Source: Actinomycetes bacterium
GTDB lineage: Bacteria > Actinomycetota > Acidimicrobiia > Acidimicrobiales > Palsa-688
Reading direction: 5' to 3'
Assembly: GCA_021846485.1 (NCBI GenBank)
Contig: JAJZWW010000097.1
Span: 1 to 9,222, forward strand
Length of the DNA: 9,222 nucleotides
In this document: positions 1 to 6,779 of the stretch, piece by piece
Layout of the letters: every line of letters starts with the position of its first letter
How positions within the stretch are numbered: the stretch's first letter is position 1
Program-made: the position numbers and the translations under genes
Notes under the pieces: generated by a model
Seen by the model: the letters and a program-made list of their open reading frames with translations, nothing else
What the model was told of the DNA's origin: nothing
Databases searched by the model: none

Positions 1-837
1 TACGAAGAACCGATCACCTGGGCGGCCTCATCCACGAATACCGGATGGTCGCCTGAGCTGGGCGGACGGGGTTCTCGGCACCCACAGGTCTCGACCGCCG
101 GGGTCACGCTGGCAGACGGCGAACTGGTCACGGCGAGCGTGGTGATCTGGGCGGCAGGGGTGACGGTGGACGGCACCGTCGCAGCGGGCCTCACCGAGCA
201 CCGGGGTCCCGGGGGGCGGGTGGTGGTCGAACCCGACCTCTCGCTGCCGGGCCATCCCGAGATGTTCGTCGTGGGCGATGCCGCCGCGGTCCCCGGTCCC
301 GATGGAACTGCACCGGGTCAGGGCCACCTCGAACCGGGTGACACCCGCCGGTTCCTCCCCCAGCTTGCCCAGGTGGCCATTCAGTCGGGAGACCACGCCG
401 CCCGCCAGGTCGTAGGCCGGCTCGAAGGCCGTCCGACGACGTCCTTCGCCTACCGCGACAAGGGGGTGATGGCGACAATCGGGCGCCGGTCGGCAGTCGC
501 CCAGCTGTCAAGCGCCACGGTCTTCTACGGGACGATCGGTTGGATCGCCTGGCTCGTGCTCCACCTCGTCCAACTGATCGGCTTCCGCAACCGCGTGGTG
601 GTCATGATCAACTGGGCGTGGCACTACTTCCGATGGCCGTCAGGCCCGCGACTCATCATCGGCGACGTGCCGGCCCGGCCGCCAGCGGAGCCGCTACCAG
701 GGCGCATCGACTGCCCCGAGTGCCACAGGTGTACCGTTCATCCGCGCCACTGCCGCCACCCGGCCACCATCTGCACCAGACCCTTGCGCCGAGAGGTACC
801 CGGTGCCACGGATGCCGCTGCTCCGCTCCGCTACTGA
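1..837 (+). CDS. ndh: Type II NADH dehydrogenase (NDH-2), C-terminal part, 5' truncated by window edge
   Basis: Single-subunit flavoprotein that oxidises NADH and reduces membrane quinone without pumping protons; it sits on the cytoplasmic face of the membrane. The frame is open from base 1 to a TGA at 835-837. Visible family features are the GVTLADGE strand (about codons 34-41), the VVIWAAGV motif (about 45-52), the FAD-binding MFVVGDAAAVPG (about 88-99), the quinone-site-like QLAQVAIQSG (about 121-130), and the C-terminal amphipathic segment ending FRNRVVVMINWAWHYF that anchors NDH-2 to the membrane. The N-terminal dinucleotide-binding domains lie outside the window. Codons 1-30 match the family poorly, so the gene may be disrupted there. 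After the usual end (GPRLIIGD, about codon 222) a roughly 57-residue tail continues, rich in Cys and His. The stop overlaps the convergent membrane-protein gene by 7 bp. The family is confident; whether this copy is intact is not. Confidence 0.85.
   Translation, partial: YEEPITWAASSTNTGWSPELGGRGSRHPQVSTAGVTLADGELVTASVVIWAAGVTVDGTVAAGLTEHRGPGGRVVVEPDLSLPGHPEMFVVGDAAAVPGPDGTAPGQGHLEPGDTRRFLPQLAQVAIQSGDHAARQVVGRLEGRPTTSFAYRDKGVMATIGRRSAVAQLSSATVFYGTIGWIAWLVLHLVQLIGFRNRVVVMINWAWHYFRWPSGPRLIIGDVPARPPAEPLPGRIDCPECHRCTVHPRHCRHPATICTRPLRREVPGATDAAAPLRY
3..56 (+). mobile_element. Possible C-terminal tail of a transposase/integrase ORF (fragment)
   Basis: Frame 3 reads from the window edge to a TGA at 54-56 and encodes DHLGGLIHEYRMVA at its end. 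From memory, an LGGLIHEY-x(2)-A tail is typical of the C-terminus of some actinobacterial transposase or integrase proteins; I could not verify this. It overlaps the poorly conserved start of the ndh frame, which would fit an element inserted into ndh with most of its length left of the window. Only 17 codons are visible, so this is a tentative call. Confidence 0.3.
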
Positions 838-1322
838 TGGGGTGAGCCGGGCTTTACCACCATGAGGACGATGATGGCGAGGAGCGCCGCCACCGCAAGG
901 TAGTTGAGGATACGCGCCACTCGGTCACCGAGAAGGGCGCGCAACTCTTCACTCGGGGGGAGCTGCTGGGAGGGCAAGGCGGCGGCAAGCTTGCGGGCCT
1001 GCTTGGGTCGCTGGCCACCCACCACGCCGATCACCACGACAAAGACCAGGAGCCCGATCGCCGCGTCAACCCAGGGCGTCGAGTACCCCCAGTGGCCGAG
1101 GGCAACGAGCCACAGCCCGAAGCCCCCGACGAGCAGCGTCCCTCCGATCACCAGCGCGGCACCGATGCGGGCGAGCCCGAGCAGGATGGCGATCTCGGCG
1201 CAGCTGGCTCGGCGGCGCGCCGCTTCGAAACCCACGCCGGCAAGGACGGTACCCGAGACGAGCGAGAAGGCGCCAAGCAGGTGCAAGCACAAGGCGAGGT
1301 CGTACAGCCAGGCAGGGATCAT
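831..1322 (-). CDS. DUF2269-like four-helix integral membrane protein
   Basis: A 163-residue, very hydrophobic protein of unknown function, most like the DUF2269 family of predicted inner-membrane proteins. Four membrane segments are visible: about residues 6-31 (contains LHLLGAFSLVSG), 45-76, 85-103 and 138-156. A polar stretch at 104-134 (RPKQARK to SEELRALLGDR) lies between helices 3 and 4. His14 in helix 1 and His77 at the end of helix 2 are placed where a ligand could bind, but this is only suggestive. I chose the ATG at 1322 (MIPAWLYD). The frame extends upstream to GTG 1328 and TTG 1343, and no start has a strong Shine-Dalgarno. It begins 30 bp after the PAS gene and is probably the last gene of the minus-strand block. 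Its TAG overlaps the end of the convergent ndh ORF by 7 bp, leaving no room for a terminator between them. Family assignment is moderate; function unknown. Confidence 0.72.
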   Translation of the reverse strand: MIPAWLYDLALCLHLLGAFSLVSGTVLAGVGFEAARRRASCAEIAILLGLARIGAALVIGGTLLVGGFGLWLVALGHWGYSTPWVDAAIGLLVFVVVIGVVGGQRPKQARKLAAALPSQQLPPSEELRALLGDRVARILNYLAVAALLAIIVLMVVKPGSPHQ

Positions 1323-1352
1323 GGCCACGTCTCTGGGAGACAAACGGCCATG

Positions 1353-1796
1353 TCAGGGGAACTCCCGCTTCACCTCGAGCGCCTCGATCCGCCGCTGGAG
1401 CTCCTGCTCTCGAGCTCGGCGCTCGGTGACGTCGCGCAGGATCGCCGCGACGTGGCCGACTGATCCGTCGTCTGCTTCGAGCAAGACGACGCTGAACTCG
1501 ATCGAGACGGTCCGCCCGTCCGCATGGCGCGCAGGCACGGCCAGGAGGTCCGATACGCCGTAGCGAGTCGATCCACGAACCATCGCAGCACGGAACGCCT
1601 CGTGGTGGCGCCGGCGCAGCCGTTCGGGGATGATCGCGTCCAGCGTGGATCCGAGCATCGCCTCGGGCCCGTAGCCGAAGATACGGACCGCGCCGTCGTT
1701 CCAGAAACAGATGGTGCCAGCGGCATCGACGATCACGACCGCGTCGGCAGCGTGCGTCACCGCCCGGAAGACGACATTTTCTGGGAGCGACGTCAT
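1353..1796 (-). CDS. Solo PAS-domain sensor protein
   Basis: A 147-residue soluble protein that is essentially one PAS domain plus a short C-terminal helix. PAS features in order: VTHAADAVVIVDAAG (13-27), the S-box core ICFWNDGAVRIFGYGPEAMLG (29-49), the DAIIPERLRRRHHEAF segment after it, the HADGRTVSIEFSV strand pair, and the closing ILRDVTERR. The last ~25 residues (EQELQRRIEALEV) look like a coiled coil, as used for dimerisation or signal output. No kinase, cyclase or DNA-binding domain is attached, so it must act through a partner. No ligand can be inferred; Cys30 in the core is notable but not diagnostic. The start is fixed by the ATG at 1796 with a GGGGGA Shine-Dalgarno 6 nt upstream; the same frame is open further upstream but that part is antisense-like and overlaps the LLM gene. 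The Shine-Dalgarno lies in a hairpin (separate entry). The DUF2269-like gene follows 30 bp downstream, suggesting a sensor/membrane-protein pair. Confidence 0.85.
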   Translation of the reverse strand: MTSLPENVVFRAVTHAADAVVIVDAAGTICFWNDGAVRIFGYGPEAMLGSTLDAIIPERLRRRHHEAFRAAMVRGSTRYGVSDLLAVPARHADGRTVSIEFSVVLLEADDGSVGHVAAILRDVTERRAREQELQRRIEALEVKREFP

Positions 1797-1803
1797 CTCA
1801 CGT

Positions 1804-1822
1804 CCCCCATGTGCGATGGGGG
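1804..1822 (-). promoter_or_regulatory. Hairpin that sequesters the PAS gene ribosome-binding site
   Basis: CCCCCAT (1804-1810) and ATGGGGG (1816-1822) form a perfect 7-bp inverted repeat with a 5-nt loop. In minus-strand RNA the 3' arm AUGGGGG contains the GGGGG of the Shine-Dalgarno for the PAS gene, whose ATG is at 1796. With five G:C pairs the stem should be stable enough to hide the ribosome-binding site. The repeat is directly visible; its regulatory role is inferred. No U-tract follows, so it is not an ordinary terminator. Confidence 0.5.
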
Positions 1823-1887
1823 GCACGCCGGCCACCGGGATCGATCGCCCTGCCACGCCGCTCGGCGGCTGCCGATCTCGAGGAGCG

Positions 1888-2802
1888 TCACTGTTCCACC
1901 GCGGGCACCGCAGGGAGCGACTCGAGGCCACAGACCGTCGCCAGCTCGGCCCACTCTTCGAGCGGCAGGCGATCAGGGCTCGACGTGAGCACCTGAATGG
2001 CGACGTGGTCAGCGCCGGCATCGAGGTGCGCGCCGATCCGGCGAGCAATCCGCTCCGCAGGCCCCCAGGCGACCAGCGCGTCGACGAGGCGGTCGCTTCC
2101 GCCTCCCATGAGGTCCTCGTCAGCGAAGCCGCATCCTGCGAGGTTGCCCCGGTAGTTGGCAAGCCGGAGGTAGGTGTCGAGGTGGGCCCTGGCGACACTC
2201 CGGGCGACCTGGCGGTCGGAGGTGACCACGACCGCGACCTCCGGGCAGAGCAGCTTCCCCGGGCCGAGGATCTGGCGCGCCTGCTCGGTGTGCTCCACAG
2301 GAACGAGGTAGGGGTGAGCACCGTCGGCACGTTCGGCAGCCAGGGCCATCATGCGAGGACGCAACGCCCCGAGCACCCGGGTAAGTGCCACCGGATCGGG
2401 CAGCGGCGCCCGGTACGGCGCCTCGTCCATGGCTTCGAGGTAGCGGCGCATGGCGGCGAGCGGTCGTTCGTAGCGATGGCCTCGGGGCTCGACCAGCCGA
2501 TCGTGGCTCACCCCGAGACCGAGCAGGAAGCGGCCATCCCAGGCCTCGGCCAGGGTGCGCTGCCCGGCGGCCATCGCCATGGGATCACGAGCCCAGATGT
2601 TGGCGATCCCCGTGGCCACCACCAAGTGGTCGGTCGCCGCAAGGAGGATCGATGCATTGGTGAAGGCCTCGCGCCGCATCGCCTGGCCGACCCATAGCGC
2701 GCCGTACCCGAGGCGCTCGATCTGGCGTGCAGCCTGGCGGACGGTCGTGGCCGGCTGCCGGTCGAGTGCGGACGTCCAGATCCCGATCCGCCGAATGTCC
2801 AT
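1888..2802 (-). CDS. LLM-class, probable F420-dependent oxidoreductase (TIGR03620/MSMEG_4141-like)
   Basis: A 304-residue TIM-barrel enzyme of the bacterial luciferase-like superfamily. Such actinobacterial members usually take hydride from reduced F420 rather than FMN; the substrate is unknown. The sequence starts RRIGIWTSALDRQPA (4-18), followed by LGYGALWVGQ (31-40), the characteristic TGIANIWARDP (64-74), and GRFLLGLGVSH (90-100). The WTSALD opening and the ANIWARDP motif are what place it near the MSMEG_4141 group. Length is normal for the family and no key region is missing. ATG at 2802 has GGGAAGG just upstream. It lies 63 bp after gltD and 91 bp before the PAS gene, same strand. Superfamily is near certain; F420 rather than flavin is inferred from family knowledge and the actinobacterial context. 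Confidence 0.87.
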   Translation of the reverse strand: MDIRRIGIWTSALDRQPATTVRQAARQIERLGYGALWVGQAMRREAFTNASILLAATDHLVVATGIANIWARDPMAMAAGQRTLAEAWDGRFLLGLGVSHDRLVEPRGHRYERPLAAMRRYLEAMDEAPYRAPLPDPVALTRVLGALRPRMMALAAERADGAHPYLVPVEHTEQARQILGPGKLLCPEVAVVVTSDRQVARSVARAHLDTYLRLANYRGNLAGCGFADEDLMGGGSDRLVDALVAWGPAERIARRIGAHLDAGADHVAIQVLTSSPDRLPLEEWAELATVCGLESLPAVPAVEQ

Positions 2803-2865
2803 ATCCTTCCCGTCGCTACCCTTCTTCGTACGACCTTCTGGGGAACCGAGCGCTCCAGCGGATGG

Positions 2866-4364
2866 TCAGCGCAGAGGGAGCTGTCCGGAGACCACCGGGG
2901 TCGGAAGGTCGCTCGACCCCATGAGGTACCGATCGACGGCCGCGGCCGCGGCCCTGCCCTCGGCGATCGCCCATACCACCAAGCTCTGGCCTTTCACCAT
3001 GTCCCCGGACGCGAAGACCCCTTCGACATCCGTCTCCCACCCAGCGTCCACGGCGACGGTACCTCGGTCGGTAAGCGCCAGGCCGAGGTCGGCGACGAGG
3101 CCCTGGCGTTCGGGGCCGCTGAACCCGAGTGCCAGCAGCACCAGATCGGAGCGCAGCTCGACGGTCGACCCGGCAACCGGCTCGAATGTGCCGCGCCCGG
3201 CAGCCGAGGTCCGGGCGCGCACCTGATCGGCTCGTAGCGCTCGGACGTGCCCGCGGCGTCGCCGACGAGCTCGGCGGTCGACACCGAGAACAGCCGCTCG
3301 CCGCCCTCTTCGTGGGCGGGGTAGGTGCGCAGGATCCTTGGCCATGTCGGCCAGGGATCCTCCTCGCTGCGGGAGGTTGGCGGCTCGGGAAGGATCTCGA
3401 GCTGGTGGACCGAGCGGGCTCCCTGGCGGTGCGCCGTGCCGAGGCAGTCGGCTCCCGTGTCGCCGCCACCGATAATCACCACCACCTTTCCCGCCGCGTC
3501 GATGGGCGGGCGGCCCAACGAGCCCTCAGTGGCCTGGTTGGCTCCCGTCAGGTACTCCATCGCTTGGTGGACGCCGTGCAACGCCCTGCCGGGGACCTGA
3601 ACGTCGCGGGGCACCGTGGCGCCGGTGGCGAGCAGCACAGCATCGAAGCTGGAGCGCAGCGTGGCCACGTCCACCGTCTCGTGGCCGCCTGGAACCGAGG
3701 GCGGGGTGTCAGCGCCGCTGTTCCCGACGGTGATGCCACAGCGTAGCTCCACTCCTTCGGCCGTGAGTTGGCCGAGCCGGCGATCGATCACCCGTTTGAA
3801 CTCGGGGATGCCGTAGCGCAGCAGGCCGCCGGGCCGTGGCGCCCGCTCGAAGACGACGACCGAGTGGCCAGCTCGGGCAAGCTGCTGAGCGGCGGCAAGT
3901 CCGACCGGCCCCGAGCCCACCACGGCGACCCGACGGCCCGAGTGCTGCGACGGGCGAATCGGGCCGAGCCAGCCTTCGGCCCAGGCCCGCTCGACGATCT
4001 CGTACTCGATCTGCTTGATGGTGACCGGCGCTGCGTTGATCCCAAGCACGCATGACGCCTCGCAGGGTGCGGGGCACAGCCGCCCAGTGAAGTCGGGGAA
4101 GTTGTTGGTGGCGTGCAACCGCTCGCTCGCCTCGAACCACTGGTCGCGGTACACGAGATCGTTCCACTCGGTGATGAGGTTGCCGAGCGGGCAGCCCTCG
4201 TGGCAGAAGGGGATGCCGCAGTCCATGCACCGCGCCGCCTGGCGCCGAGCGGTGTCGGCGGGGAACGGTTCGTAGACCTCGCGCCAGTCGTGAACCCGGA
4301 TCGGGACCGGCCGGTGGCATGGGAGCTCCCGGTCGTACTTCAAGAACCCGCGAGGGTCAGCCAT
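2866..4364 (-). CDS. gltD: Glutamate synthase small subunit GltD, with one apparent frameshift
   Basis: The small subunit supplies electrons from NADPH, through FAD and Fe-S centres, to GltB, which makes glutamate from glutamine and 2-oxoglutarate. The N-terminus (DPRGFLKYDRE) is bona fide GltD. Cys46/49/54/58 and Cys97/101/105 supply the Fe-S ligands. GSGPVGL (150-156) binds FAD, ATG (246-248) closes that fold, and GGGDTGADC (299-307) is the NADPH site. A loop at about 214-232 looks longer than usual. At about 3249 the reading frame breaks. Adding one C (plus-strand G) next to base 3249 turns GTSERYEP into GHVRALRADQV and continues through SDLVLLALGFSGPER and GVFASGDMVKGQSLVVWAIAEGR to a TGA at 2866-2868, giving 499 residues. 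Without it the frame stops at 2994 after 456 residues with a nonsense tail. ATG 4364 has a good GGGGGA Shine-Dalgarno. No gltB is adjacent: metE is upstream and the LLM gene downstream, both 63 bp away. Either a sequencing/assembly error or a recent mutation. Confidence 0.93.
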
Positions 4365-4427
4365 GGCTTGTCCCCCGCACGTGTCCCTCTGCGCCGGTGA
4401 CTCGGACCGAGCTCGCGGCGAGGTTGG

Positions 4428-6779
4428 TCATGGATTGCCCGCCTCGCCGGGCGGTCCCCCAACCGCGCCCTCCGCCGACCTTCGCTGCCGCGCCTCGGCG
4501 GCCAGCTCGGCGCGCACCTGGCGGGCAGCTGCCACCATGTTGGCAAGCGCCTCGGTGGCCTCGGCGTAGCTGCGGGTCTTGAGGCCGCAGTCGGGGTTCA
4601 CCCACAGACGTTCGGGTCCGACGACCTCGACCGCCCGACGGAGGAGTGACGCGATCTCATCTTCTGCCGGAGCCCGGGGCGAGTGCACGTCGTAGACACC
4701 GGGCCCGGCGGCGGCCTGGTACGTGGCGTCGCCGAGCACGCCAAGGAGCGTCATCGCCGAGCGTGCCGCCTCGAACGACGCCACATCGACATCGAGGTCC
4801 GCGAGCACGTCCACCACGTCGGCCAACTCGGCGTAGCACATGTGGGTGTGCACCTGGGTGGCCGAGACGGCCGCCGAGCTGGCCAGGCGGAAGGCTCGAG
4901 TCGCCCACGCCAGGTACCCGGCACGTTCGGCTCGGCGCAGCGGCAGGGCCTCCCGAAGGGCGGGCTCGTCGATCTGGACCACCGCGATGCCCGTGCACTG
5001 GAGGTCGGCCACCTCTTCGGCGAGCGCCAGGCCCAGCTGGGTGGCAACCTCTGCTCGAGAAAGGTCGTCTCGGACGAAGGACCACGAGAGCATGGTGACC
5101 GGTCCGGTGAGCATGGCCTTCATCGGCTTGGTGGTGCGGCCAGCCGCATACGCGGTCCACGAGACAGTGAGCGGCTCGGGACGCGAGACGTCGCCGAAGA
5201 GGATTGGCGGGCGTACACATCGCGAGCCGTAGGACTGCACCCAGCCGGCCTCGGGCAGAATGAAACCACTGAGCGATGCGGCGAAGTAACGCACCATGTC
5301 GTCGCGCTCGGGCTCGCCGTGGACGAGCACGTCGAGACCGAGGTCTTCTTGGAGGGCAACGACCCGGTCGATCTCGGCTTCGAGCGCCCGGCGGTACTCC
5401 GCCTCGCTCGTGCTGCCGGCCCGCCACGCCGCCCGCACGGCGCGCAGCGCCGCGGTCTGGGGGAACGAGCCAATGGTCGTGGTCGGGAGGGAAGGGAGGG
5501 CGAGGCGGTCAGCCTGGACAGCTGCCCGCTCGGCGGGCGAGGCGGACCTGCGGGGATCCACGGGAGCTTCAGCCGCCACCCGTCGGACGGCGCGGTCGTG
5601 GACCCGCTTCGACGCCTGTCGAGCCGCTCGGACAGCCCGGTTGGCCTCGAGCACATCCGCGATGCTCCCTGCCCCATGCTCGGCGCCCTCGGCGAGGATG
5701 GTCAGCTCCCTGAGCTTCTCTTCGGCGAACGCCAACCACGGGTGGACCTCGGGATCGATCGCCGTCTCGGACTCGAGGCTCACCGGGACGTGCAGCAGCG
5801 AGCAGGAGGTGGAGACCACGATCTCCGAGGCGTAGGGGCGCACCCGATCGAGCAGCTCGAGCGAGACGTCGAAGTCGTTCACCCAGACGTTGCGGCCGTC
5901 GACGACACCGGCGAAGAGCACCCGCTCACCGAGGCCGCCGGCCGCGGCCAGGAGGTCGAGGTTCTCCGCTCCCCGGCACAGGTCGAGGCCGACCCCCTCG
6001 ACCGGCAGGTCCGCCAGGACCACCATCGCCTCGCCGACATGGCCGAAGTAGGTGCAGACCGCCAGGCCCGGCCGAGCTGAAGACTCGCCGATCCGCCGGT
6101 ACACGCCTCGAATGGCGTCGAGCTCCTCCGCGCTGCGGTCCTCGACCAGGGCGGGCTCATCCAGGCGGACCCAGCCGACGCCCGCGGCATCGAACGCCGC
6201 GAGGAGCTCGAGATAGGCATCGACGAGCCGGTCGAGAAGCGAGAGCGGGGACAAACCCGGCGTTGTCATCGCGCTGCGTAGGAGGAAGGTGAGCGGGCCG
6301 AGAAGCACCGGGGTGGTCTCAATGCCAAGGGCTCGCGCCTCTTCCAGCTCGCCGAGCGCCTTGGACGAATCCGGAGCGAACACGGTATCGGGACTGATCT
6401 CGGGCACGAGCTGGTGGTAGTTGGTGTCGAACCACTTGGTCAGCTCGAGCGGCGCGACCGCCACGCCGCTTGCTTCCCCACCCCGGGCCATGGCGAAATA
6501 GCGCTCCAGGGACTCCGGAGACCCGACCGTTTCGAAGCGCGGTGGTACGGCGCCGAGCGCGACAGCGGTGTCGAGCACGTGGTCGTAGAGCGAGAAGTCG
6601 TTCGACGCCACGAAACTGACGCCCGCTGCACCCGCGGTGCGCCAGTTGTCGAGTCGGATGCCGGCGGCCACCTGCAGCAGCCTCTCTCGATCGGCGCGTC
6701 CGGCCCAGTGGTCCTCGAGTGCCCACTTGAGCTCGCGGTGTCGCCCGATGCGGGGCATGCCGTGCACTGCAGTCCTCAT
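4428..6779 (-). CDS. metE: Cobalamin-independent methionine synthase (5-methyltetrahydropteroyltriglutamate-homocysteine methyltransferase)
   Basis: Cytosolic zinc enzyme that moves a methyl group from methyl-tetrahydrofolate to homocysteine, the last step of methionine synthesis, without B12. 783 residues, two TIM-barrel halves as usual. The N-terminal half begins PRIGRHRELKWALEDHWAG. In the catalytic half the Escherichia coli residues are all present with a constant +5 offset: zinc ligands His646, Cys648, Glu670 and Cys731 (in HMCYAEL, SFEAARS and NPDCGLKTR), and homocysteine-site Ile436/Ser438 (IGSFPQT), Glu489 and Asp604 (IDEPA). One oddity is GEPERDDMV, where Asp493 stands at a position usually Asn. 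The start ATG at 6779 overlaps the glycosylase TGA as ATGA and has AGGAG 7 nt upstream; the frame is open further upstream but that part lies inside the glycosylase gene. No cobalamin riboswitch precedes it; regulation must come from the operon promoter or an internal promoter. gltD follows after 63 bp. Confidence 0.98.
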   Translation of the reverse strand: MRTAVHGMPRIGRHRELKWALEDHWAGRADRERLLQVAAGIRLDNWRTAGAAGVSFVASNDFSLYDHVLDTAVALGAVPPRFETVGSPESLERYFAMARGGEASGVAVAPLELTKWFDTNYHQLVPEISPDTVFAPDSSKALGELEEARALGIETTPVLLGPLTFLLRSAMTTPGLSPLSLLDRLVDAYLELLAAFDAAGVGWVRLDEPALVEDRSAEELDAIRGVYRRIGESSARPGLAVCTYFGHVGEAMVVLADLPVEGVGLDLCRGAENLDLLAAAGGLGERVLFAGVVDGRNVWVNDFDVSLELLDRVRPYASEIVVSTSCSLLHVPVSLESETAIDPEVHPWLAFAEEKLRELTILAEGAEHGAGSIADVLEANRAVRAARQASKRVHDRAVRRVAAEAPVDPRRSASPAERAAVQADRLALPSLPTTTIGSFPQTAALRAVRAAWRAGSTSEAEYRRALEAEIDRVVALQEDLGLDVLVHGEPERDDMVRYFAASLSGFILPEAGWVQSYGSRCVRPPILFGDVSRPEPLTVSWTAYAAGRTTKPMKAMLTGPVTMLSWSFVRDDLSRAEVATQLGLALAEEVADLQCTGIAVVQIDEPALREALPLRRAERAGYLAWATRAFRLASSAAVSATQVHTHMCYAELADVVDVLADLDVDVASFEAARSAMTLLGVLGDATYQAAAGPGVYDVHSPRAPAEDEIASLLRRAVEVVGPERLWVNPDCGLKTRSYAEATEALANMVAAARQVRAELAAEARQRRSAEGAVGGPPGEAGNP

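Noticed and set aside
1857..1869. GCCGC-TCG-GCGGC mini-hairpin after the LLM gene
   Set aside because: Only 5 bp with a 3-nt loop and no U-tract; common by chance at this G+C content and not a credible terminator.
1797..2330. In-frame N-terminal extension of the PAS gene
   Set aside because: Arg/Ser-rich shadow of the overlapping LLM gene; a strong Shine-Dalgarno precedes the ATG at 1796.
1711..2697. 328-codon plus-strand open frame
   Set aside because: Lies opposite the PAS and LLM oxidoreductase genes, low-complexity Gly/Arg/Pro-rich translation, no recognisable domain.
4683..6080. 465-codon plus-strand open frame
   Set aside because: Antisense shadow of metE in high-GC DNA; its translation shows no family motif, while the minus strand gives complete MetE with all catalytic residues.
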